This document shows, one piece after another, positions 1 through 7,422 of a stretch of 44,874 nucleotides of DNA (positions are counted from its first letter, which is position 1; each line of letters starts with the position of its first letter). The translations under genes were made by a program, and so were the position numbers. The DNA is from DTNV01 sp964388435 (GTDB lineage Archaea; Micrarchaeota; Micrarchaeia; Norongarragalinales; UBA8480): contig CAYMAH010000040.1 in the NCBI GenBank assembly GCA_964388435.1, positions 1-44,874 on the forward strand. Direction: 5' to 3'. The notes beneath the pieces are model-generated. The model worked only from the letters and a program-made list of their open reading frames with translations. It did no database searches and had not been told where the DNA came from.

Positions 1-2
1 AC

Positions 3-137
3 AATATTCTTCCAACATCGTCAGCCTCAAGTTCAGGAGCGAGCTGCGGCGTTGGAACGCCCAGCCAGAGTTCAAGCTGCGGGGTGGGCGGGGCTACAAC
101 GCAACAAGCACCGCAAACGCCGAGCTGCGGAGTTTAG
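3..137 (+). CDS. C-terminal end of an unknown protein with repeated SCGVG motifs (partial)
   Basis: The third forward frame is open from the window edge to a TAG. It reads as a Ser/Thr/Pro/Gln-rich tail in which Ser-Cys-Gly-Val occurs three times, twice as SCGVG and finally as SCGV at the very C-terminus. The regular cysteine motif makes this frame more likely than the other two, which are Arg-rich and patternless. The local base composition is more GC-rich than the following genes. The start lies outside the window and the family is not recognised. The cysteines could bind metal or form disulfides, but that is speculation. Confidence 0.45.
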   Translation, partial: NILPTSSASSSGASCGVGTPSQSSSCGVGGATTQQAPQTPSCGV

Positions 138-177
138 ATAAGCTTTAAAAAACAAGAGTGTAAAAGAAAGAATCAAA

Positions 178-657
178 GTGAAAAGGTTTTACGGGGACAT
201 TGTGAGAATAGCATTTGGTTTGACGGTTTTAGTGGATGCCATGTTCAAATGGAATCCAGCGTTCTCCGCGAACTTTTCCTCTTTCATTTCAACAGAAGGC
301 CAACCTGCTTTCACGCTGCCTTGGTTTAATTTTTGGACTTCGATTATCAACCTAAGCCCCCAGTTCTTCGCGCTTTTTGTGGCGCTTGCCGAAACTTTTC
401 TTGCCCTTGCCTTGATTTTCGGCTTTGCCAGAAAATTCTCTTACTTAGCCGGGGGTGTTTTCTTTTTTATTGTTTGGAGCACCGCGGAAGGCTTTGGAGG
501 GCCTTACACCGCCCTATCCACTGACATTGGAGCAGGAGTCATATACACTGTCGTTTTGGCTTGTCTAGCCTTGATTGATTATTACGCTGGAGAGAGCAAG
601 CTAACTCTCGACTATTACATTTCCAAGAAAATTCAATGGTGGCGCTTTATAGGTTAA
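178..657 (+). CDS. DoxX-like four-helix integral membrane protein
   Basis: A 159-residue protein starting at GTG. It has about four hydrophobic segments (roughly residues 8-25, 58-82, 86-104 and 115-137) separated by short loops, and a positively charged C-terminal tail. Size, helix spacing and the loop with Phe-Lys-Trp-Asn after helix 1 resemble the DoxX/DoxD-like superfamily, whose members are small membrane proteins linked in some cases to quinone or thiosulfate redox chemistry. No catalytic residues can be assigned. It follows the unknown Cys-containing gene by 40 nt and is convergent with the next gene. The membrane call is firm; the family call is tentative. Confidence 0.6.
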   Translation: MKRFYGDIVRIAFGLTVLVDAMFKWNPAFSANFSSFISTEGQPAFTLPWFNFWTSIINLSPQFFALFVALAETFLALALIFGFARKFSYLAGGVFFFIVWSTAEGFGGPYTALSTDIGAGVIYTVVLACLALIDYYAGESKLTLDYYISKKIQWWRFIG

Positions 658-672
658 CGACGAGTTGCCGGT

Positions 673-1155
673 TTATTTCATTCCAAGAGTTTTTTTGAGA
701 AGATCTTCTGTTATTATCTTGAATTTCTCAACGCCTGAATCCGCTTTTGAAGCGCGCTTTGAAATGTCTACGAGTTTCAGCATCAGACTGTCAAACCTGC
801 TAGGATCATTCTCACTCTTTACTTTTTCTCTGAAAGTTTTCAGGAAGTAGTCAAAATGATCTGAGGAACTATCAGAAAGCATTTCAAGAACGTTGAGGTA
901 ATGCTCTTTCAAATCAGAAGGTTCCACTGTTTTTGACTTTTCGAAGAAGTTATTTATCGTTTTTTCAATCAGGATTCTCCTGTAAGTGTTTTTCGTGTTC
1001 ACGTTGTTCAGTATATTCTCCACACGAGTTTTTTCAGCGTTTTCAGTTTCATATTTTTCTTGAAACTCCTTCCATAACTCTTCCCTTATTCCAGGCTCTA
1101 TTTTTTTCCTTACAACCTCTTCAATATCAGGCCCTCTTTGTTTTCCAAATACCAT
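673..1155 (-). CDS. Hypothetical alpha-helical protein, 160 aa
   Basis: A highly charged, Lys/Glu-rich protein without signal peptide or membrane segment, predicted to be almost entirely helical with coiled-coil character around residues 15-45. I do not recognise a family. The ATG start is supported by a TATA-like stretch (tttaaaaaatatt) about 20-30 nt upstream on the minus strand, consistent with a leaderless transcript. It converges on the DoxX-like gene with a 15-nt gap. The clean reading frame and archaeal-style promoter support a real gene of unknown cytoplasmic role. Confidence 0.6.
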   Translation of the reverse strand: MVFGKQRGPDIEEVVRKKIEPGIREELWKEFQEKYETENAEKTRVENILNNVNTKNTYRRILIEKTINNFFEKSKTVEPSDLKEHYLNVLEMLSDSSSDHFDYFLKTFREKVKSENDPSRFDSLMLKLVDISKRASKADSGVEKFKIITEDLLKKTLGMK

Positions 1156-1266
1156 ATTAATTAAAAGGATTGCAATATTTTTTAAACGTTTTGACGTGGT
1201 TTGGGTTACTAATATAGGCGATGCAAACCACTGGTTTTAAAAACAATAAAATTCCTATGATTTGAC

Positions 1267-1602
1267 ATGGTTTTTGAACCTGTTGATAGACTCGAACCGG
1301 GAGACTTGAAAAAAAGATTGAAGAAGATTCATGGAGGGTTGACATCAAAAAATCAGAGTTATGACGTTGACAGAGAAGTATACCGGAGGTTGTACAAACA
1401 CGCCAAGAAGATTGTATCAGAAGGCATTGAAGGAAAATCAAGCACAAACATAGACAAGCGTGTAAGAAAGGATTTTGCAAAAGGCGGTATAGCGGGCATC
1501 GCAAAACCCCAAAACGCTTTTGATACTCTGTTAAACCCCCTTTTTAGGAGAAAGCTCTTAAATCTGGTTAGAAAACCCAAGCGAGAGTTTGCGGACGCTT
1601 GA
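1267..1602 (+). CDS. Hypothetical small basic protein, first of a tandem paralogous pair
   Basis: A 111-residue basic, helical protein. It carries the pattern [LI]K.RLKKIH near residues 14-22, a middle segment with Tyr-Arg-Arg-Leu-Tyr-Lys-His, an Asp-[IL]-[DE]-[KR]-[KR] helix near residue 63, and a C-terminal K-L-L-[NR]-[LF]-V-[RK]-K. The same blocks appear in the same order in the next gene (1668-2033), so the two are tandem duplicates that have diverged. Family unknown. A ttttaaaaa box 25-35 nt upstream of the ATG suggests leaderless expression. The basic charge could fit nucleic-acid binding, but nothing proves it. Confidence 0.6.
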   Translation: MVFEPVDRLEPGDLKKRLKKIHGGLTSKNQSYDVDREVYRRLYKHAKKIVSEGIEGKSSTNIDKRVRKDFAKGGIAGIAKPQNAFDTLLNPLFRRKLLNLVRKPKREFADA

Positions 1603-1667
1603 TATTATCTCTGGTTTATAAGCGTTACTGGAAAAAATTAAAAAGGATAAGTTTTCTTTAATTCAGC

Positions 1668-2033
1668 ATGGCTTTAAACATTTCAAGAATGTCAGCTGAA
1701 GAAATAAAATCAAGACTCAAAAAAATTCACCCTGCCCTGCCGCTCGAAAACCCTCACCTAAACCAACAGCTTTACAAAAGCCTTTTGGAGCACACTCAAA
1801 AAAATATAATTCCAGAAGCGCTTAATAAAAAAGAAGTGACAAGAACCGAAGGTTGGTGGTCCGAGGAAAGACCTGCAAAAGGAAAAACAGACATTGAAAA
1901 AAAATTAAGGGAAGACTTGAAAAGCGGAAGAATAGATTTTTCTTTCCTACCTAAAAAAACTCAAGAAACCCTTGAACAAAGACTATCTGAAAAAGGGTTT
2001 AAAGAAAAACTGTTGAGATTTGTTAAGAAATAA
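1668..2033 (+). CDS. Hypothetical small basic protein, second of a tandem paralogous pair
   Basis: A 121-residue paralogue of the preceding gene. It shares S-R-L-K-K-I-H near residue 15, a Y-K-S-L-L-E-H helix, D-I-E-K-K-L-R-E-D-L-K-S-G-R-I in the middle and a C-terminal K-L-L-R-F-V-K-K. It has an extra Trp-Trp/Pro-rich insert around residues 62-72. The 65-nt spacing and same strand suggest one unit with the upstream copy. It converges on scpA with a 38-nt gap. No family recognised; there are no cysteines or membrane segments. Confidence 0.6.
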   Translation: MALNISRMSAEEIKSRLKKIHPALPLENPHLNQQLYKSLLEHTQKNIIPEALNKKEVTRTEGWWSEERPAKGKTDIEKKLREDLKSGRIDFSFLPKKTQETLEQRLSEKGFKEKLLRFVKK

Positions 2034-2071
2034 TCAAAAGGACAAACCAATCTATATTAATATAAAATAAC

Positions 2072-2731
2072 TCACAGCAGTTGTATTATTATGTCGCCGA
2101 ATACCTCTTCCTGCCACGCGTTCAGCTTTCTGTCCTGCATCAGGTGCATTAAAGGAAGGAGATTTCTAACATAGTTGTCTTTTTCCGAGTCTTCTTTTAA
2201 TTGGGAAAAAAGCAGGAGGTTTTCATTGTCTTTTAAAACAAGCATTTTATCATATATTCTTTTTATAATTGTATTGACGTTTTCTGTTTTGATGGTTATG
2301 TTGAATGTTTTAGGCATTGGCTGTTGTCTTGGTTTTAACTGCTCGTTTAGCACTTCTTCAACTGCTTTGACCAGCTCGTCCAGGGTTACTCTTCTCGCTC
2401 TCTGAGCGGTCGGTTTGAAAACCAGATTTGGGATTTCCTCTTCTATTTTAGAGATTTCCACTGACTCTGATTCCCGCGGTTCTTCTTTTACCATCAATGA
2501 TAGGGTTTTGAACTTCAAAAGTATTGAAGAGGCTAGAATAACATTTGCTGGGATTCTCAGGTCCATTGACTTCATTGTTTTTATCTTTTGAATGTACTTT
2601 TCTGTTATTTCAGACAAGTCAACGTCCCACGGGTTCATATTGTTAGAGTGTATTAATTCAAGAAGCATTTCCTTCCATGACGGCTGCTGCACGAACTCAG
2701 ATATATTTTCCGCCAGATTTAACTGCTCCAT
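2072..2731 (-). CDS. scpA: Segregation and condensation protein ScpA (kleisin)
   Basis: A 219-residue protein with the kleisin N-terminal pattern of ScpA: L-L-E-L-I-H, then N-P-W-D-V-D-L-S-E-I-T-x-K-Y near residues 33-47, followed by a helix with A-S-x-L-L-x-F-K-T-L near 66-76. The C-terminal winged-helix region ends with W-Q-E-E-V-F-G-D-I. ScpA bridges the heads of the Smc ATPase dimer in chromosome condensation. No scpB or smc lies in this window. It sits downstream of uL29 on the same strand (113-nt gap), so it may be transcribed with the ribosomal protein cluster or from its own promoter in the gap. Confidence 0.88.
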   Translation of the reverse strand: MEQLNLAENISEFVQQPSWKEMLLELIHSNNMNPWDVDLSEITEKYIQKIKTMKSMDLRIPANVILASSILLKFKTLSLMVKEEPRESESVEISKIEEEIPNLVFKPTAQRARRVTLDELVKAVEEVLNEQLKPRQQPMPKTFNITIKTENVNTIIKRIYDKMLVLKDNENLLLFSQLKEDSEKDNYVRNLLPLMHLMQDRKLNAWQEEVFGDIIIQLL

Positions 2732-2844
2732 TTTGTGGGTCGTTTATTTTTGTAGTTGACTATTAATTTAATTCTTTCGGAGAGTTTGGTTTAAGCGAGT
2801 AAAAGTTTTGCGGGTTTTCTTTTTCAGCAGTTTTGAAAGAAGTT

Positions 2845-3075
2845 TTACTTTTTGGCTTGTTTAACTGTTTTTTCCTCTCTTTTGGAGGTTTTAAGCATTG
2901 TTTTTATCCTGGCGATTACTTTTTTGATTTCCCTATACTTGCCAGTGTTGGCTGGTTTTTTGTTTGTTTTGATTAGAGATTTTTCCCTTGATTTTTCTTC
3001 TTCAAATTCCTTAAGCTTGTTTCTGAGCGCTTCCTTGCCCATTTCCTTCAGCTGGTTTTTGCGCATTATTGCCAT
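2845..3075 (-). CDS. rpl29: Large subunit ribosomal protein uL29
   Basis: A short coiled, highly basic protein beginning M-A-I-M-R-K-N-Q-L, followed by a long Lys/Glu helix pair typical of uL29, which lies near the peptide exit tunnel. I chose the ATG at 3075 because GGTGA lies about 5 nt upstream; an upstream ATG at 3084 is less well placed. The first 65 nt of the gene overlap the end of uS3 in another frame. It is the last ribosomal gene of the cluster: the usual archaeal downstream genes (uS17, uL14 and others) are absent and scpA follows. Confidence 0.85.
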   Translation of the reverse strand: MAIMRKNQLKEMGKEALRNKLKEFEEEKSREKSLIKTNKKPANTGKYREIKKVIARIKTMLKTSKREEKTVKQAKK

Positions 3076-3685
3076 TGCTTTCACCTTGTTCGGTTATTTT
3101 GATTTCCTCGTCTAAGAATTTCGTTTTTGGGGGTATTATTGACACTCTTACTCCTATTATTCCGGCCGACATGTTCGCTTCGGCGTGCCCGACTTTTACT
3201 TTTTTGAGCTCCTCCCCGCTTTTTTTGAGGTGTCCTTTTCTTATAGACAGGGTTTTGGCTTTCGCTCCTTTTCCAACCACTTTTCCAGCCACTCTTATTT
3301 CAGCTCCTATCGCGCCGGCTTCCATTATTTCCTTTAGTGCAAAGTTGAGTATAGGCTTTACTTTTCCTTTAACTTCTATTTGCCTTGCTATTTTTTCAGC
3401 CGCTAGCTTGGCGTCCAAGGCAGGATTTTCAACTTCAGTCACTTCTATTTGCGGGTTTTCTATGTGGAATTTTTTCTTTAGAGTTTCTATGGTTTGCTGT
3501 ATGCCCGCGCCTTTCTTTCCGACAATCAACCCTGGTTTTTTAACTATTAACAATATTCTTGTAGTGACAGGGGTCTTTTGTATTATTATGTCTGAAATGC
3601 CCGCTTTTTCAAGGTCTTTCTGAAGGAATGTTTTGATTTTTATTTCTTCCAGGCTTGTTTCAAGGAATTTTTTTTCTGATGCCAT
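3011..3685 (-). CDS. rps3: Small subunit ribosomal protein uS3
   Basis: A 224-residue protein with the type-II KH RNA-binding domain (V-K-K-P-G-L-I-V-G-K-K-G-A-G-I near residues 48-62) and the C-terminal uS3 domain containing A-G-K-V-V-G-K-G-A-K-A-K-T. uS3 binds mRNA at the entry channel of the 30S subunit. The last ~22 residues are a low-complexity Gly/Asn/Gln/Lys/Ala tail encoded by DNA that is also the 5' end of uL29 in another frame. The position between uL22 and uL29 is canonical. Confidence 0.95.
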   Translation of the reverse strand: MASEKKFLETSLEEIKIKTFLQKDLEKAGISDIIIQKTPVTTRILLIVKKPGLIVGKKGAGIQQTIETLKKKFHIENPQIEVTEVENPALDAKLAAEKIARQIEVKGKVKPILNFALKEIMEAGAIGAEIRVAGKVVGKGAKAKTLSIRKGHLKKSGEELKKVKVGHAEANMSAGIIGVRVSIIPPKTKFLDEEIKITEQGESNGNNAQKPAEGNGQGSAQKQA

Positions 3686-3692
3686 TTTATTT

Positions 3693-4163
3693 TTAAACCT
3701 CTTTTACTACTATTTCAAGTATTGCCGTCACGTAGTTGCTGAATATAGCTTGTTTGCCGTATCCTATTACAACCGAACCAACCCAGTACCTCTTGTATCT
3801 TGGGTAGATGTTCTGCTTGTTTGCCGTAGCAGTTGATACCATGAGTTTTTCTTTTTGCAGTCCTTTGGCAACGGCGTTTGCGATTGCGTCTTTCAGGGCT
3901 TTTTTGACCATCTTGGATTCTTTCACAGGGTATCTTCCTTTTCCTTTGATTTTTTTTCTGTGCCCAAGCCTTGTGTTGAAGGTATAATAATGGATTGGAG
4001 TCTCCTTTTTCATCACTTCATCCATAAGCTGCACCGCTTTTTCAGCATTCATCCCTTTAATGTTCCTGCAGATTTGCGTTAAATCTTTGTAAGACGCGTT
4101 CAGGGAGTGCATTTTAACCCTCGCTTCCTTTTCGGTTGTTTTAACGCTGTATTTGTTATACAT
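3693..4163 (-). CDS. rpl22: Large subunit ribosomal protein uL22
   Basis: A 156-residue archaeal/eukaryotic-type uL22. It has the long basic beta-hairpin region near residues 65-90 (R-L-G-H-R-K-K-I-K-G-K-G-R-Y-P) that reaches into the exit tunnel. It begins with the N-terminal K-x-x-E-K-E-A-R-V segment seen in archaeal L22. It is packed between uS19 and uS3 with gaps under 10 nt, so it belongs to the same operon. Confidence 0.95.
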   Translation of the reverse strand: MYNKYSVKTTEKEARVKMHSLNASYKDLTQICRNIKGMNAEKAVQLMDEVMKKETPIHYYTFNTRLGHRKKIKGKGRYPVKESKMVKKALKDAIANAVAKGLQKEKLMVSTATANKQNIYPRYKRYWVGSVVIGYGKQAIFSNYVTAILEIVVKEV

Positions 4164-4169
4164 GGGAAA

Positions 4170-4553
4170 TCACGTCTTAGCTGTTTCCACCGCCCTGCTT
4201 CCTCTTGTCGCTCCGACTCCAGGCCCATGGTGCACTACTTTCTTGATCGGTATTGAGAATTCTCCCAGTCTTCTTCCTATCATTTCCGGTTTTACGAACA
4301 CGTCAAGGTATTCCTTTCCATTGTAGACTTTGAACTGCCTGCCAAGCATTTCAGGAAGTATTATCATTTCTCTTACTTTGGTTTTGATTACTTCTTTTTT
4401 CTTTGAGAGTTTTTTGATGAATTTTTTTATTTTCTCGCTGTTTCTTTTCATTGTTCTTTTTTCCTTGCTTTTAAGTATTTTTACGAATTGTTCGAGAGGC
4501 ATTTTAGCTATCTCGTCAACGTCGATTCCATTATAGAATATTTTTTTAACCAT
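4170..4553 (-). CDS. rps19: Small subunit ribosomal protein uS19
   Basis: A 127-residue uS19 with the signature stretch near residues 70-110: I-I-L-P-E-M-L-G-R-Q-F-x-V-Y-N-G-K, then M-I-G-R-R-L-G-E-F and H-H-G-P-G-V-G-A-T-R-G-S-R. uS19 contacts 16S rRNA in the head of the small subunit. The Lys-rich N-terminal helical extension is normal for archaeal S15-type uS19. Six nt separate it from uL2 upstream and from uL22 downstream. Confidence 0.95.
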   Translation of the reverse strand: MVKKIFYNGIDVDEIAKMPLEQFVKILKSKEKRTMKRNSEKIKKFIKKLSKKKEVIKTKVREMIILPEMLGRQFKVYNGKEYLDVFVKPEMIGRRLGEFSIPIKKVVHHGPGVGATRGSRAVETAKT

Positions 4554-4559
4554 TTTACA

Positions 4560-5258
4560 TCACTTTTTCCTCCTTCCGGTTTGTCTCGCTGCAATGTGTC
4601 CAACCTTCCTTCCCGGCGGCGTGCTTCTTGAAACTGTAGTCGGCTTTCCGAAGCTTCTTCCCCCAAAAGGATGGTTGTACGCGCTCATCGCGCTTCCTCT
4701 CACAACAGGAAATTCTTTTCCTCTTGCCAGCGCGGCGTAGAAGTGCTTCCCTGCTTTTTTGAATGGTTTTTCAAGCCTTCCGCCTCCTGCTGAAACGCCT
4801 ATGGTGGCGAGGCAATTGCTTCGAAGTGTTATTATTTTTTTTGAAGGCAGGAGCACGTTGGTCAACTTGTTGTCTTCGTCTTGTCCTTCAATGTAGGCAG
4901 CGCTTCCAGCTCCTCTCACCAACTTCCCGCCGTCTTTTGGCCTTAATTCAACGTTATAAATTGGAGTTCCTTCTTTCAACAATCCTATTTCAGTTATGTC
5001 ACCAGCGTTAAACCCATTCACTTTCACTTCGCTTCCTATTCTTATTCCCTCTGTTGCAAGGTTGTATATCTTTTGGTTGTTTTCCATCAGTATTTCAACT
5101 AGAACACTTGTTCTCGCCGGATCGTCTATGAATTTCAGTACTTCTCCTCTTCCTTCTAATTTTTTAGGGTATTTTAGTTTAGTGAAGAAGTGGTGGCTTG
5201 GAGCGGTGTACGCTGGACTTCCTTTTCCTCTTCTTTGCTGTATTAACGGTTTTCCCAT
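4560..5258 (-). CDS. rpl2: Large subunit ribosomal protein uL2
   Basis: A 232-residue uL2, normal length for archaea. It contains the N-terminal R-R-G-K-G-S-P, the central beta-barrel region (G-A-G-S-A-A-Y, L-P-S-K-K-I-I-T-L-R-S-N-C-L-A-T-I-G) and the conserved C-terminal V-R-G-S-A-M-S-A-Y-N-H-P-F-G-G motif near residues 188-202, which contacts the peptidyl transferase centre. It is co-directional with uL23 at a 5-nt gap. Confidence 0.96.
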   Translation of the reverse strand: MGKPLIQQRRGKGSPAYTAPSHHFFTKLKYPKKLEGRGEVLKFIDDPARTSVLVEILMENNQKIYNLATEGIRIGSEVKVNGFNAGDITEIGLLKEGTPIYNVELRPKDGGKLVRGAGSAAYIEGQDEDNKLTNVLLPSKKIITLRSNCLATIGVSAGGGRLEKPFKKAGKHFYAALARGKEFPVVRGSAMSAYNHPFGGRSFGKPTTVSRSTPPGRKVGHIAARQTGRRKK

Positions 5259-5263
5259 TTTGA

Positions 5264-5515
5264 TTATACCACTTTCATTTTGCTCGCTATGTTAGCGGCT
5301 TCACCCTGCTTTTCGAATCTTACCACTGCTTTTTTCTCTCCACTCATACTCACGCAGGTGGTTAGTTTTTTTACTTTGGCGTTGAATTCTTTTTCAATCT
5401 CATCTTTTATCTCCTTTTTAGTGGAATTCAATTTTACTACAAAAGTCAGCTTGTTTTGGTTGTCTATGCTGTTGTTCGCTTTTTCAGTGTTCAGTATATA
5501 TAGAATGTTTTTCAT
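5264..5515 (-). CDS. rpl23: Large subunit ribosomal protein uL23
   Basis: An 83-residue uL23. The pattern K-A-N-N-S-I-D-N-Q-N-K-L-T-F-V-V, K-x-E-I-K-D-E-I-E-K-E-F-N-A-K-V-K-K-L-T-T matches the archaeal L23 core that docks signal recognition particle and chaperones at the exit tunnel. The C-terminal part (K-K-A-V-V-R-F) is conserved. It is placed between uL4 and uL2 in canonical order with short gaps. Confidence 0.93.
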   Translation of the reverse strand: MKNILYILNTEKANNSIDNQNKLTFVVKLNSTKKEIKDEIEKEFNAKVKKLTTCVSMSGEKKAVVRFEKQGEAANIASKMKVV

Positions 5516-5522
5516 GGTTTTT

Positions 5523-6305
5523 TCACTCGAATAGTTTTAACTCCTTCATTTTTTTGATTGCGTTTTCACTCCATATTGTAAGCCTTCCTGCAACGCCACC
5601 TGGAGCCATGTCATTGATGTTTAGAAGTTCAACTTTTTTAATTGTAGCGCCCGGAATGTTTCTTCCAGCCTTTAGGGTAGGGCAGTCCCCCCCGACCACT
5701 ATTAAAATGGTTTTTCTTGTTTTATACCCTCCCCTTCTCAACAAAGACACCCCGCTTCTTTTCTTTCTGTTCTCGCTTTTGTTCAAGTCTTCAGCAAAAC
5801 CTAATGGATATAGGAATGTTTTCAATTCTTTTGTTTTTTTAAATTCTTCTATTTTTTGAGGCGCTATCATAGGTATTTGTTGGAAGTAGTGCCCTCTTTT
5901 CTTGACTATCTCCTGTTTTATGGTCGCGCTTATGGCGCTTCTCATTGCCTTGAACTGCTCTTTTCTGTTTATTTTGAGTTTTATTATTTTCTCGGTTTTA
6001 GGCGGGTGGGCTCTTCTTCCTTTGACCGCGCTTGGAATTCTTAAAACCCTGCCACTTCTGCCTTTGGCTATTTTCTCCCTTGGCACTCTTGACCTGCCAG
6101 TGTTTATAGTGGCTCTCCACGCGTTTCTTCTTCCGTAGTACTCAGCCACGTTTTGAAGTCCCGCGTATTTGTAGCTTCCTTTCGGCTGGTAGTTCTGCGA
6201 TGAGAAGGCTTCAAATGCTCTTTTTATCAAGTCAGGTCTGTACTCTTCCTCGAATTGCTTTGGGAGTTCAACTTCTCTTTCCTCTCCGGTTATTTTAAAC
6301 TTCAT
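5523..6305 (-). CDS. rpl4: Large subunit ribosomal protein uL4
   Basis: A 260-residue archaeal uL4. It opens with the strand that ends V-E-L-P-x-x-F, then R-P-D-L-I-K-R-A near residues 28-35. The Arg/Gly-rich tunnel loop follows (R-N-A-W-R-A-T-I-N-T-G-R-S-R-V-P-R, then G-R-R-A-H-P-P near 96-102). The C-terminal part has G-x-x-A-G-R-L-T-I-W-S-E. It is tightly packed, 2 nt after uL3. Confidence 0.95.
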   Translation of the reverse strand: MKFKITGEEREVELPKQFEEEYRPDLIKRAFEAFSSQNYQPKGSYKYAGLQNVAEYYGRRNAWRATINTGRSRVPREKIAKGRSGRVLRIPSAVKGRRAHPPKTEKIIKLKINRKEQFKAMRSAISATIKQEIVKKRGHYFQQIPMIAPQKIEEFKKTKELKTFLYPLGFAEDLNKSENRKKRSGVSLLRRGGYKTRKTILIVVGGDCPTLKAGRNIPGATIKKVELLNINDMAPGGVAGRLTIWSENAIKKMKELKLFE

Positions 6306-6307
6306 TT

Positions 6308-7213
6308 TTAAATCACTTGCATTAACTGCGGTTTTCTAGACGTGTTTTTCCTTATTGATTTTCTAAGTATTATTATTCTTTTGCTCGGACCAGCCACGCT
6401 TCCCTCAACGATTGCATACTGGCTTGCCTTTCCGAAGTTTCTTATTTCGATTGACTTTTCCTCGTATTTCATTATTCTTTTGTTCAACTCGGTTCTTTTA
6501 TGGTACCCCATTTGTCCTGCTCTTGGTATTGTATAAAATACTTTTGCCTGCCTTTGAGGTCCTATGGACCCGCCGTGCCTTCTAGCCTGCGTTGCCTTCA
6601 TTGGGTTTAACGCAACACCAAATCTTTTAACCACTCCCTGAAAACCCTTTCCTTTTGTTACAGCTATGCAATCAACGTAATCCCCGTCGTTGAACACGTC
6701 GGTGAATTTCAATTCTTTTCCAAGCAAATCCTTAGCCTTGTCTATTTGCTCTTGTTTCGACCCCCCTATTGCAAGTTCTATAACGTCGGGTTTTTTCTTT
6801 AGTTTTATTTTTTCAGGCTGTGTTGAAACCACCAATCTAACCTCATCAAAATCGAAGTCTTCAAGTTTTTTTGTTTTTTTTGCAGGCGTTAAAGCTCTTT
6901 TAATGTTTTTAGGGTGTGAAATGGAATTTACCTCACCTGCTTTCTTCAACCCAACGGGAGTTTTTTTGTAAAGGGTTATAGCGTAGACAAAAACGGGTGG
7001 CACTTCTATTATTGTAACTGGCTTGGTCACCTGCTGGTTTTTAAGTGGGGATTCAGAGTCTTCTATCATTAGAACGTGTCTCATTCCAGCTTTGTATCCT
7101 GCGAAGCCGCTTACTCCTTTTTCCTTGCTCCAAGCGTTCACTCTAGGTGAGATAACTTCAGATCTTTTTCTTATTCTGAATGCGAGGCTTCCGTGTCTTG
7201 GGTAGTGCAACAT
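6308..7213 (-). CDS. rpl3: Large subunit ribosomal protein uL3
   Basis: A 301-residue archaeal uL3. Diagnostic segments are P-R-H-G-S-L-A-F near the N-terminus, G-F-A-G-Y-K-A-G-M, and the tip motif (G-K-G-F-Q-G-V-V-K-R-F-G, then R-R-H-G-G-S-I-G-P-Q-R near residues 232-244) that reaches the peptidyl transferase centre. G-Q-M-G-Y-H-K-R-T-E-L-N follows. It is the first ribosomal gene of the cluster; rpoP lies 24 nt upstream on the same strand. Confidence 0.96.
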   Translation of the reverse strand: MLHYPRHGSLAFRIRKRSEVISPRVNAWSKEKGVSGFAGYKAGMRHVLMIEDSESPLKNQQVTKPVTIIEVPPVFVYAITLYKKTPVGLKKAGEVNSISHPKNIKRALTPAKKTKKLEDFDFDEVRLVVSTQPEKIKLKKKPDVIELAIGGSKQEQIDKAKDLLGKELKFTDVFNDGDYVDCIAVTKGKGFQGVVKRFGVALNPMKATQARRHGGSIGPQRQAKVFYTIPRAGQMGYHKRTELNKRIMKYEEKSIEIRNFGKASQYAIVEGSVAGPSKRIIILRKSIRKNTSRKPQLMQVI

Positions 7214-7237
7214 TTTTTAAAAATCACTTTTCTTTAA

Positions 7238-7384
7238 TCAGGTTTTAACGGTAACCGCCAGAGGGGGCGTTTTCTTGTACAATATTCTGTACTGACAGTA
7301 CGGGCATCTTATGAACCCGTTTTTGATTTGAATCTCCTCGTCAGTGAACTCCTTACCGCACTTTCCGCAGATAAACTCCACCAT
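7238..7384 (-). CDS. rpoP: DNA-directed RNA polymerase subunit P (Rpo12/RpoP)
   Basis: A 48-residue zinc-ribbon protein found by reading the minus strand between uL3 and the membrane protein. It begins M-V-E-F-I-C-G-K-C-G-K, has C6 and C9 as the first Cys pair and C27 and C30 in R-C-P-Y-C-Q-Y-R-I-L-Y-K as the second, and ends in the K-T-P-P segment typical of archaeal Rpo12. This small subunit helps assemble the Rpo3/Rpo10/Rpo11 platform of RNA polymerase. The 24-nt gap to uL3 on the same strand suggests it heads the ribosomal operon. Archaeal rpoP more often sits beside eL43 (L37Ae), so this placement is somewhat unusual. Confidence 0.9.
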   Translation of the reverse strand: MVEFICGKCGKEFTDEEIQIKNGFIRCPYCQYRILYKKTPPLAVTVKT

Positions 7385-7422
7385 TTTTTTTCTCAAAACC
7401 TTTTTTATTTTTTAATCCCGGT

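Noticed and set aside
3069..3623. Long open frame on the plus strand (184 codons)
   Set aside because: It lies opposite uS3, has hydrophobic low-information composition and no family match; a shadow of the ribosomal gene.
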